Part shown: one piece after another, positions 1 to 4,512 of the stretch
How the letters are laid out: every line of letters begins with the position of its first letter
Position numbering within the stretch: position 1 is the stretch's first letter
DNA from: Candidatus Woesearchaeota archaeon
GTDB lineage: Archaea > Nanobdellota > Nanobdellia > Woesearchaeales > DSVV01
Direction of reading: 5' to 3'
Length of the DNA stretch: 23,193 nucleotides
Assembly: GCA_016215305.1 (NCBI GenBank)
Contig: JACRKI010000064.1
Coordinates: 1-23,193, forward strand
Notes under the pieces: generated by a model
What the model was told of the DNA's origin: nothing
Databases searched by the model: none
Seen by the model: the letters and a program-made list of their open reading frames with translations, nothing else
Made by a program: the position numbers and the translations under genes

Positions 1-1
1 G

Positions 2-154
2 CTTGGAAGCGTTGGTCTGCTTCCTGTTTCTCGCAACTTTTTTCCTCGAGCAGTGATGTATCTGCTTCCGGATGCTTTTCTTTTTGGTCTGTATTGGACG
101 ATTGCCATGTCGCTTGAAAAAAGGAGGTTGTTTATAAAGATTGTTGTTTTCTAA
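2..154 (+). CDS. C-terminal end of an unidentified membrane protein (5' partial)
   Basis: An open frame enters from the left edge and ends with TAA at 152-154, giving 50 residues. The fragment is hydrophobic and aromatic in the middle (FLFGLYWTIAM) with a basic tail (EKRRLFIK), which resembles a last transmembrane helix followed by a short cytoplasmic end. No family motif is visible in so short a piece, so I assign no function. Its stop codon overlaps the end of the convergent minus-strand reading frame that finishes at 132. Confidence 0.55.
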   Translation, partial: LGSVGLLPVSRNFFPRAVMYLLPDAFLFGLYWTIAMSLEKRRLFIKIVVF

Positions 155-349
155 ACAGTCTTATTTCTTGAGAGACTTTTAATTGTTCAAAGAATATTCT
201 CTCTATTCTATACGCATGCTCCTTTTGCTGCAACTTTTTCTCTTCTGCATAATTTCTTTTGTGTATACAAAGTACGTAACCAGCATCCCAAATGTTGCCA
301 TGAAAAAATCATAGCGAACGTATTTAGGAATATCAGTGAGGTTTTCCAT
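132..349 (-). pseudogene. Small one-helix membrane protein with a frameshift
   Basis: ATG at 349 opens a frame starting MENLTDIPKYVRYDFF and containing one transmembrane helix (about residues 14-29). Unshifted, it ends at TAG 203-205 after 48 residues with a poor basic tail. A -1 shift at the A-rich stretch 251-262 (codons ACA AAA GAA) instead gives a charged, coiled-coil-like continuation (EEKKLQQKEHAYRIERIFFE) that ends at TAA 132-134. That second reading looks much more like protein. The gene is therefore either broken by a 1-base deletion, mis-sequenced, or read by slippage. Its start overlaps the last 17 nt of the upstream gene at 333-536, so the two are probably co-translated. Function unknown. 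Confidence 0.45.
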
Positions 350-536
350 CTTTGACACCAATATTTGTCAGCATTTCATACAATTCTTCTTTGAAAAACA
401 TAACTAGAAATGTCATTCCAAATAAAAGTCCTGTTGCGATTTGTCCTTTTTCACTTGTGGTGAGAAAATAAACTAAAATACCTAATATTGTAAACAGTCC
501 AACTAAAAAATAATAAATTTTGTTTTTGGTGTTCAT
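333..536 (-). CDS. Small two-helix membrane protein, function unknown
   Basis: This 67-residue protein has two hydrophobic segments (about residues 8-26 and 32-48) joined by a short polar turn, and a charged C-terminus (FKEELYEML). It has no cysteines or recognisable catalytic motif. A TATA box (559-566 on this strand) lies about 23-30 nt upstream of the ATG, the spacing expected for a leaderless archaeal transcript, which supports a real gene. Its 3' end overlaps the next small membrane-protein frame. I do not recognise a family. Confidence 0.55.
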   Translation of the reverse strand: MNTKNKIYYFLVGLFTILGILVYFLTTSEKGQIATGLLFGMTFLVMFFKEELYEMLTNIGVKDGKPH

Positions 537-558
537 ATTTTTATTCTGGCTTTTCTTC

Positions 559-566
559 TATATAAA
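559..566 (-). promoter_or_regulatory. TATA box for the small membrane-protein pair
   Basis: TTTATATA on the minus strand, about 23-30 nt upstream of the ATG at 536, implies a nearly leaderless mRNA. Confidence 0.5.
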
Positions 567-598
567 CCTATTCCTAATATTGTTCGAATTTCCATTCA

Positions 599-607
599 TT
601 TTAAATA
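599..607 (+). promoter_or_regulatory. TATA box for the AbrB-PhoU gene
   Basis: TTTTAAATA lies 25-33 nt before the ATG at 632, with no Shine-Dalgarno sequence between. This supports a leaderless transcript and this start. Confidence 0.5.
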
Positions 608-631
608 GCAAAACCATTCTTCTCTCCTCTC

Positions 632-1549
632 ATGAAGCGCAAGGTAGTACAGCAAGGACCAGCGACACTTATGGTCTCGCTGCCAAGCAAATGGGTTAAG
701 GAAAATAATGTTTCCAAAGGGGATGAACTCGATCTCGCTGAAGAAAAAGGCAAAATTATTCTGACCATTGATGCTCCTTCTTCAGACTCTGTTTCCAAAG
801 AACACGCTGTTGTTGACTTTGGCGTTTTCAACGAATACTTTGTGAATTATTTTTATCAGAAAGGATACGATGAAGTGATGATCCGCTGCAAAGATCCTGC
901 TGTTGCCGCGCTTGTTGAAAAACGCGCGCGCGAGCTTATGGGATTTGAGGTGGTTGAAAAAGGAAAGAATTTTGTCCGCGTCAAAAGTCTGATGAAAATT
1001 GATCAGCAGGAATTTGACACTGTTTTGAAAAAGCTGTTTCAAATCACCCTTGTTATGGGAGACAAAGTTACTGATGCACTAAATCAAGCGTCTGACGAGA
1101 AGAAAAAAGAGTTGCTTGCAGAAGTTGTTTTGGACGAAAAAGAAAACAACAAATACTGCGATCTTTGTATCAGAATTTTGTTCAAAAATAAATATCAATA
1201 TCCTGATGAAGGATTTGCGTATTTTGCTTTGTTGCGGCAGTTAGAGCAGGTTGGTGATTTGTACAAATATATCGCGCGGGAACTTTCAACTTCTGGTTTG
1301 TTGAATTCGGATTTTATCTCTCTCTACAAACGCGTGCATGCGTATTTCCGTTTGTATTATGATCTGTTTTATTTGTATGATGCGGAAAAAGCGCAATTGT
1401 TTTTTGCCGAGAAAGATACGCTTGTCAAATTATGTTCTGAGCAAATGAAGAACGCAACAAAAGAACAAGCAATCCAGCTTTCGTATATTCTCACTCTCAC
1501 TCGAGAAATCTTTGATCTGAAAGGGCCATTGTTTTTGATGAAGGTGTAG
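632..1549 (+). CDS. AbrB-domain / PhoU-domain regulator
   Basis: The 305-residue protein begins with an AbrB/SpoVT-like swapped-hairpin DNA-binding domain (residues about 1-50: MKRKVVQQGPATLMVSLP, then PSKWVKENNVSKGDELDL). The rest is helical and resembles the PhoU domain found behind AbrB domains in many archaeal proteins annotated as phosphate uptake regulators. The family is thought to control phosphate transport genes, but no pst genes are in the window, so the regulated process is not shown here. The start is fixed by the leader-free promoter and by the typical MKRKVxxxGxxTLxVSLP opening. The length is normal for the family. It is a single gene, followed by a large hairpin region. Confidence 0.8.
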   Translation: MKRKVVQQGPATLMVSLPSKWVKENNVSKGDELDLAEEKGKIILTIDAPSSDSVSKEHAVVDFGVFNEYFVNYFYQKGYDEVMIRCKDPAVAALVEKRARELMGFEVVEKGKNFVRVKSLMKIDQQEFDTVLKKLFQITLVMGDKVTDALNQASDEKKKELLAEVVLDEKENNKYCDLCIRILFKNKYQYPDEGFAYFALLRQLEQVGDLYKYIARELSTSGLLNSDFISLYKRVHAYFRLYYDLFYLYDAEKAQLFFAEKDTLVKLCSEQMKNATKEQAIQLSYILTLTREIFDLKGPLFLMKV

Positions 1550-1670
1550 AGAATTTTGCATAAATAGCAAAATTCTCTAAGATAACTTTGCATCGTTGAA
1601 AGTCATCGTCGAGCTCGGAGGAAAAAACTCCGAGCTATCAATTAAAAATAGATTTATGCAAAGTTCTCTG
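1548..1670 (+). repeat. Compound inverted-repeat region after the PhoU gene
   Basis: Three perfect stems follow the stop codon. The first is a 12-bp hairpin (AGAGAATTTTGC at 1548-1559 with 1567-1578, loop 7). The second is a 10-bp outer stem (AACTTTGCAT at 1584-1593 with 1656-1665) that encloses the third, a 9-bp hairpin (AGCTCGGAG at 1612-1620 with 1628-1636). The region may act as a 3' end structure. It shares AGAGAATTTTG and the inner CGTCGAG with another inverted repeat at 21195-21253, so it may be a dispersed repeat family. Confidence 0.55.
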
Positions 1671-1696
1671 TAGACAATTCTGATGGGACAAGTAAC

Positions 1697-1705
1697 TTTT
1701 ATAAA
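1697..1705 (+). promoter_or_regulatory. TATA box of tRNA-Ser(UGA)
   Basis: TTTTATAAA ends 28 nt before the first base of the tRNA, a normal archaeal spacing. Confidence 0.6.
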
Positions 1706-1733
1706 CAAGATTCTTTTCTAAAACAACAATAAT

Positions 1734-1817
1734 GCCAGCGTGGCACAATTCGGTACTGCGTCAGCCTTGAGAGCTGATTTCCGAAAGGATATCTCGGTTC
1801 AAATCCGGGCGCTGGCG
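1734..1817 (+). tRNA. tRNA-Ser(UGA)
   Basis: A full type II cloverleaf can be drawn. The acceptor GCCAGCG pairs with CGCTGGC, and the discriminator is G. The D arm has A14, G18G19 and A21. The anticodon stem TCAGC/GCTGA encloses the loop CTTGAGA, giving anticodon UGA, which reads UCA. A 15-nt variable arm contains TCC-GAAA-GGA, and the T arm has the loop TTCAAAT. CCA is not encoded. There is no intron. The long variable arm and G73 fit archaeal serine tRNA. A T-rich run follows the gene. Confidence 0.9.
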
Positions 1818-1826
1818 CTTTTTACA

Positions 1827-1937
1827 TTGAGAGAGTTTTTCTGTACAGCGGAGCTTTGCTCCGCTTGTATCTCGGTTCAAAGTCACAGCTTGCTGGGACC
1901 CAGAGGAACTTGTTCCTCGCTTGTCCGGGCGCCGGCG
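1827..1937 (+). pseudogene. Broken copy of the tRNA-Ser 3' half with two palindromic insertions
   Basis: Downstream of tRNA-Ser the sequence restarts with TTGAGAG (anticodon-loop region). It later contains TATCTCGGTTCAAA at 1868-1881 and TCCGGGCG, then CCGGCG at 1924-1937, which match the intact tRNA's variable arm, T arm and acceptor end. The copy is interrupted twice. One hairpin, GCGGAGC-TTT-GCTCCGC (1848-1864), lies at the variable-arm position. About 42 nt (1882-1923) lie exactly within the T-loop and carry two adjacent hairpins, CTGGG-A-CCCAG (1893-1903) and GAGGAA-CTTG-TTCCTC (1903-1918). No 5' half is present, so it cannot make a tRNA by itself. Confidence 0.7.
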
Positions 1938-2042
1938 CTTTTTTCTTTTTTAGTTTAGTTTCATTTAACATCCAAAATTGATTGAGAATAAAAAATGAAT
2001 AAATCTTGAAAAAAAATTAGAAAGAAAATTAAAAAAATAAAA

Positions 2043-2216
2043 TTATTCCCGCATATCCGGCGGAAGCATGATAGGAATTCCTTCTTTAATTGGATAGTCA
2101 ATCTTGCATTTCTTGCACAGAAGCGCTGTTTTGTCTTTATTATACGAAACATCGCCTTTGCACATGGGACATGCAAGAATCTCATACAACTCCAAAGGAA
2201 GTGGGTCTTGTGTCAT
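2043..2216 (-). CDS. trm112: Trm112-family zinc-ribbon protein
   Basis: A short frame of 57 residues opens at ATG 2216 and ends with TAA 2043-2045. It reads LACPMCKGDV (C16, C19), then LLCKKCKIDYPIKEGIPIML (C34, C37), ending in PPDMRE. This is the Trm112/YcaR (UPF0434) pattern: two CxxC knuckles binding one zinc and a conserved YPI-x-GIP-ML end. In archaea and eukaryotes Trm112 is the partner that activates several RNA and protein methyltransferases, including Trm9-, Trm11- and Mtq2-type enzymes. The start follows an AGGA Shine-Dalgarno-like motif and lies 10 nt after the stop of the eL41-like gene, so the two form a small operon downstream of tRNA-Glu. Confidence 0.85.
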   Translation of the reverse strand: MTQDPLPLELYEILACPMCKGDVSYNKDKTALLCKKCKIDYPIKEGIPIMLPPDMRE

Positions 2217-2226
2217 GGTTTCCTAC

Positions 2227-2328
2227 TTATTTCTTCGCGCGTTTGCGCTTTTCTTTCTTCATGCGCTTGCGCTGCCATTTCCAGCGCATCTGTCGTTTCT
2301 TTTTCCAGCGTCGTGAACTTCGTTTCAT
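2227..2328 (-). CDS. rpl41e: Ribosomal protein eL41-like micro-protein
   Basis: A 33-residue frame begins MKRSSRRWKKKRQMRWKW and continues QRKRMKKEKRKRAKK. It consists almost only of Lys and Arg, with Trp spaced as in eL41, the tiny basic helix that bridges the ribosomal subunits in archaea and eukaryotes. Typical eL41 is about 25 residues; this version is a little longer. The start is supported by GAGGG about 7 nt upstream. An in-frame ATG at 2349 would add 7 residues. The gene is followed after 10 nt by trm112. The assignment rests on composition, length and Trp/Arg pattern, so it is probable rather than certain. Confidence 0.6.
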   Translation of the reverse strand: MKRSSRRWKKKRQMRWKWQRKRMKKEKRKRAKK

Positions 2329-2364
2329 GATATCCCTCGCTATTGTCATTTATTCTTTATTTCC

Positions 2365-2498
2365 TTCAAATCCCGATAATAATAAATGCCCCGATCGGGA
2401 TTCCACTGAGGAGCTTTTGCTCCGAGCGTGGCACAGAAAATCGCAAGATTTTCTTGTGTGTTCAAATCCCGATAATAATAAATGCCCCGATCGGGATT
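2365..2498 (-). repeat. Duplicated tRNA-Glu 3' end and trailer around a 58-bp twin-hairpin insert
   Basis: A 38-bp sequence occurs identically at 2365-2402 and 2461-2498. Both copies hold the acceptor end of tRNA-Glu plus its trailer. The 58 bp between them contain two perfect hairpins, GGAGC-TTTT-GCTCC (2410-2423) and GAAAATC-GCAA-GATTTTC (2436-2453). In addition, GTTCAAATCCCGAT (2460-2473) is an exact inverted copy of ATCGGGATTTGAAC (2490-2503), which is the tRNA's own T arm. The trailer RNA could therefore pair with the T arm of an unprocessed precursor. The region separates tRNA-Glu from the eL41-like gene on the same strand. Confidence 0.75.
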
Positions 2499-2557
2499 TG
2501 AACCCGAGTCTCAGCATCGAAAGTGCTGAATGATTGGCCGGACTACACCATCGGGGC
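2483..2557 (-). tRNA. tRNA-Glu(UUC)
   Basis: The minus strand folds into a 75-nt cloverleaf. The acceptor GCCCCGA pairs with TCGGGGC, and the discriminator is A. The anticodon stem CAGCA/TGCTG carries the loop CTTTCGA, so the anticodon is UUC (reads GAA and GAG). The T arm is CTCGG-TTCAAAT-CCCGA. There is no intron, and CCA is not encoded. A TATA box lies 24-33 nt upstream. The 3' end is duplicated downstream. Confidence 0.92.
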
Positions 2558-2580
2558 AATTGATTGAAGAAGAAAACTGG

Positions 2581-2590
2581 TTATATAAAA
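2581..2590 (-). promoter_or_regulatory. TATA box of tRNA-Glu
   Basis: TTTTATATAA on the minus strand lies 24-33 nt upstream of the tRNA start at 2557. Confidence 0.55.
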
Positions 2591-2621
2591 AGGTAATGGT
2601 TAAAGTTTAGACAGCGAAATG

Positions 2622-2629
2622 TTTATAAG
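2622..2629 (+). promoter_or_regulatory. TATA box of tRNA-Ile
   Basis: TTTATAAG lies 30-37 nt upstream of the first base of the tRNA at 2659. Confidence 0.5.
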
Positions 2630-2678
2630 AAACGTAGGAGCACAGAGAAGGATATAATGGCCCCGTAGCTTAGCCTGG

Positions 2679-2699
2679 TTTGCCCTTGAGGCAAGGGAA
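2679..2699 (+). repeat. Palindromic insertion in the D-loop of tRNA-Ile
   Basis: About 21 nt lie between G19 and the rest of a normal D-loop. The core stem CCCTTG/CAAGGG (2683-2688 with 2692-2697) has a 3-nt loop. Outside it CTGGTT can pair with AACTAG across a 2-nt bulge, so the result is one long D-arm hairpin and not a BHB. Confidence 0.65.
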
Positions 2700-2718
2700 C
2701 TAGAGCGCTGGTCTTATA

Positions 2719-2794
2719 AGTTTGACTTGACTGTCAGACATTTCACAAAGCAAAGTGCTTTGTGTGTCCGCGTTTTAGACAAGAGAACTAAGTT
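2719..2794 (+). other. Intron of tRNA-Ile(UAU), canonical position 37/38
   Basis: The BHB consists of the anticodon stem, a 4-bp CTTA/TAAG helix and two opposed 3-nt bulges. It predicts cuts after A2718 and after T2794 by the archaeal splicing endonuclease. The intron carries a perfect 9-bp hairpin CACAAAGCA/TGCTTTGTG (2744-2764) and a second stem GTTTGAC/GTCAGAC (2720-2739). Confidence 0.8.
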
Positions 2795-2860
2795 CACCAG
2801 TGGTCGTGGGTTCAAAGCCCATCGGGGCCACTTTTTTTTCCTTGTCAAAACCGCAACTAT

Positions 2861-2866
2861 TTTATA
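2861..2866 (+). promoter_or_regulatory. TATA box of the VKOR gene
   Basis: TTTATA lies 23-28 nt before the ATG at 2889, which supports this start over longer frames that would run into the tRNA. Confidence 0.5.
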
Positions 2867-2888
2867 CTTCTCTTCCCAAAAAAATCAC

Positions 2889-3278
2889 ATGAGCTGGTTA
2901 TACATTCTTCTTATTATCGGATTTTTGTTATCTTTATACTCTTTTTACATTGACAAAAAAGTAGAAAAAAGCAAAAAATTCAAGGCAGTGTGTGATGTGA
3001 CAGATCATATGTCCTGTTCAGACGCCGCGCGAAGCGACTATGCTGCAGTCGGCGGCATCCGGAACTCTATCAAAGGAATGCTCTTTTATCCACTTCTTGC
3101 GCTTTTAACCTCACTCGGGTTTGCATCGTATGTTTTCTTTCTTGCTTCCGCATCACTGCTTATGACCCTGTATCTCGTCTATGCGAGTTACTTCAAGCTC
3201 AAGAATTATTGCGTGGTGTGCACGCTTATTTATCTGGTCAATATTGCTATTTTTCTCGTCACGTATAGTAACTTTTAA
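2889..3278 (+). CDS. VKOR-family membrane thiol oxidoreductase
   Basis: This 129-residue protein has about four hydrophobic helices. It has the four cysteines of the vitamin K epoxide reductase family: a loop pair C35 and C43 (after the first helix, followed by S44) and the redox CVVC motif C108-C111 facing the quinone. VKOR proteins reoxidise a thioredoxin-like partner and pass electrons to quinone, so that disulfide bonds form in exported proteins. No thioredoxin-like partner is adjacent. Cysteine-containing exported proteins are encoded at 18992-19573, but a link is only inference. The start at 2889 is chosen because the frame upstream overlaps tRNA-Ile and a TATA box precedes this ATG. 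Confidence 0.8.
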   Translation: MSWLYILLIIGFLLSLYSFYIDKKVEKSKKFKAVCDVTDHMSCSDAARSDYAAVGGIRNSIKGMLFYPLLALLTSLGFASYVFFLASASLLMTLYLVYASYFKLKNYCVVCTLIYLVNIAIFLVTYSNF

Positions 3279-3305
3279 AAATAAGTGTATATTGTGTGTT
3301 CTCTC

Positions 3306-4043
3306 ATGAAAGCAATTATTCTCGCGGCAGGATACGCAACACGCCTCTATCCTCTCACGGAAAAAACAGCAAAACCGCTGCTTGAAATAAAAGGACAACC
3401 AATTATTGACTACATCATTGAAAAACTTGAACGCTGTCTGCAGATTCAGGAGATTTTTGTGGTGACCAATGAAAAATTCTATGCTGACTTTGTAAAATGG
3501 CACCAATCCAAAAAATCAAAAAAAAGAATCACTATTATTAACGATAAAACAAAAGAGAATGGCACAAGACTAGGAGCAATAGGAGATATTGACTATGTTA
3601 TTGAAACCCAACACGCGTATGATGATATTCTTGTTATCGCGGGAGATAATTTATTCTCTTTTGAGATTGATGATTTTGTTGCATTCTACGATCAAAAACA
3701 AACAACCATTGTCGCGCTTTTTGACACGAAAGATAAAAAAACAATTGCCGGAAGACTCGGCTGCATTGAAATTGATAAATTTCAGCGTGTGGTGACCTTC
3801 GAAGAGAAGCCGGAAAAACCAAAAACAACCCTTGCCGCGACTGCGTGTTACATTTTTCCCAGTGAAGATCTTCATTTTATCCGCGAAGCAATTTCGCAGC
3901 AGCATTTTGATCGGCCAGGCGATTTAGTGAAGTTTATTTCTGCACAAAAACCTGTGTATGGCTATCAGTTTTCAGGATATTGGTATGATGTGGGAACGCC
4001 TGAAGAATTTGCTTTGGTGAATAAGAAGAGTACGAAGATTTAG
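3306..4043 (+). CDS. Sugar-phosphate nucleotidyltransferase
   Basis: This 245-residue protein has the nucleotidyltransferase signature LAAGYATRLYPLTEKTAKPL (residues about 6-25). It also has VIAGDNLF (metal-binding Asp), FEEKP in the sugar-binding region and a C-terminal YWYDVGTPEEF, all typical of the glucose-1-phosphate thymidylyl/uridylyltransferase group. Enzymes of this kind join NTP and a sugar-1-phosphate to make NDP-sugars for glycans. The exact base and sugar cannot be read from the sequence. The ATG at 3306 is preferred over an in-frame ATG 7 codons earlier because the conserved strand begins directly at MKAIILAAG. It starts 27 nt after the VKOR stop. Confidence 0.8.
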   Translation: MKAIILAAGYATRLYPLTEKTAKPLLEIKGQPIIDYIIEKLERCLQIQEIFVVTNEKFYADFVKWHQSKKSKKRITIINDKTKENGTRLGAIGDIDYVIETQHAYDDILVIAGDNLFSFEIDDFVAFYDQKQTTIVALFDTKDKKTIAGRLGCIEIDKFQRVVTFEEKPEKPKTTLAATACYIFPSEDLHFIREAISQQHFDRPGDLVKFISAQKPVYGYQFSGYWYDVGTPEEFALVNKKSTKI

Positions 4044-4045
4044 TT

Positions 4046-4260
4046 CAAAAAACAGGCTAATATGAAACCCTCTTGATTTTCTTTTCAATTATTATTTTGC
4101 CGCCGCCGAGGTATTTGATTTATTTTTGTTTTCTCCTCTCAATTTTATCCCCCTTGTTAATAAGGGGGATAAAATCAGAGAGAAAAGCGTTGAACGGCGG
4201 CGGAGAATTAGGCATTAATTTTGTAATTTGAGCGAGGGTTTCATATTAGCCCAAAAAACA
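4046..4260. mobile_element. Complete MITE with 18-bp TIRs and 9-bp target duplication
   Basis: The element proper is 4055-4251 (197 bp). Its ends, GGCTAATATGAAACCCTC and the exact reverse complement at 4234-4251, are perfect 18-bp terminal inverted repeats. Directly outside them lies CAAAAAACA on both sides (4046-4054 and 4252-4260), a perfect 9-bp direct repeat expected from transposition. Inside are nested stems: CCGCCGCCG (4100-4108) with CGGCGGCGG (4195-4203), and a 13-bp central hairpin TTTTATCCCCCTT (4143-4155) with 4162-4174. It encodes no protein, so it would need a transposase supplied elsewhere. It sits between the nucleotidyltransferase gene and the promoter of the DEAD-box gene. 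Confidence 0.85.
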
Positions 4261-4267
4261 CATTCCT

Positions 4268-4277
4268 TTATATATAA
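4268..4277 (+). promoter_or_regulatory. TATA box for the DEAD-box helicase transcript
   Basis: TTATATATAA is the best TATA-like site upstream of the helicase gene, about 236 nt before the ATG. It predicts a long leader, in contrast with most genes here. The MITE ends 16 bp upstream of it. Confidence 0.5.
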
Positions 4278-4300
4278 CTTCAGCATTCTTTACTATTAAA

Positions 4301-4454
4301 TCAGGAATAACTTTTCTTCATTGAAGAAATTTTTGAAGAAATTGAGACTGATTCTGAGATCATTCATTAGTATCGTGAAATGGTTTCAGACAAGTGGCAA
4401 ATGGCCATTTCACAATTCGCAAACGTTCTAAAACAATTGCGCCGTTATTCCTGA
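4301..4454 (+). promoter_or_regulatory. Structured 5' leader of the DEAD-box helicase mRNA
   Basis: An 11-bp perfect inverted repeat, TCAGGAATAAC (4301-4311) with GTTATTCCTGA (4444-4454), encloses a 9-bp one, GTGAAATGG (4375-4383) with CCATTTCAC (4405-4413). A short hairpin TTCTTCA-T-TGAAGAA lies at 4314-4328. No protein frame fills this stretch. Long structured leaders on cold-responsive deaD mRNAs are known in methanogenic archaea; a regulatory role here is inference. Confidence 0.5.
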
Positions 4455-4512
4455 AAAAACAAAAGCATTTTTGCACAAAGCATGATGCTGAAAAAACAGG
4501 AGTAATGAAAAC

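Larger units (their letters stand above)
2659..2830 (+). tRNA. tRNA-Ile(UAU) with a 76-nt intron and a D-loop insertion
   Basis: The acceptor GGCCCCG pairs with CGGGGCC, with discriminator A2830. The anticodon stem is CTGGT/ACCAG. A BHB motif is visible: helix CTTA/TAAG (4 bp) is flanked by 3-nt bulges TAA (5') and TTC (3'). This places the intron at 2719-2794, the canonical 37/38 site. The mature loop is CTTATAC, so the anticodon is UAU, reading AUA. The framework closely follows archaeal tRNA-Ile(GAU) with base 34 changed. The D-loop holds about 21 extra nt (2679-2699) forming CCCTTG-AGG-CAAGGG. That insert lacks the opposed bulges of a BHB, so it may stay in the mature tRNA or be removed in an unknown way. 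Confidence 0.85.

Noticed and set aside
2424..2435. GCGTGGCACA near tRNA-Glu as a fragment of tRNA-Ser
   Set aside because: Only about 11 bases match the tRNA-Ser 5' region; this is too short to separate from chance, although fragments of tRNA-Ser are duplicated nearby.
2365..2498. tRNA-Glu 3' end duplication as attL/attR of an integrated element
   Set aside because: Only 58 bp of hairpin sequence lie between the copies, with no integrase; a small insertion or duplication explains it better.
2679..2699. D-loop insert of tRNA-Ile as a second BHB intron
   Set aside because: The outer and inner stems are separated by a 2-nt bulge on one side only; no arrangement gives two opposed 3-nt bulges with a 4-bp helix.
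2727..2888. Upstream extension of the VKOR frame
   Set aside because: It runs through tRNA-Ile and its intron, and a promoter precedes the ATG at 2889.
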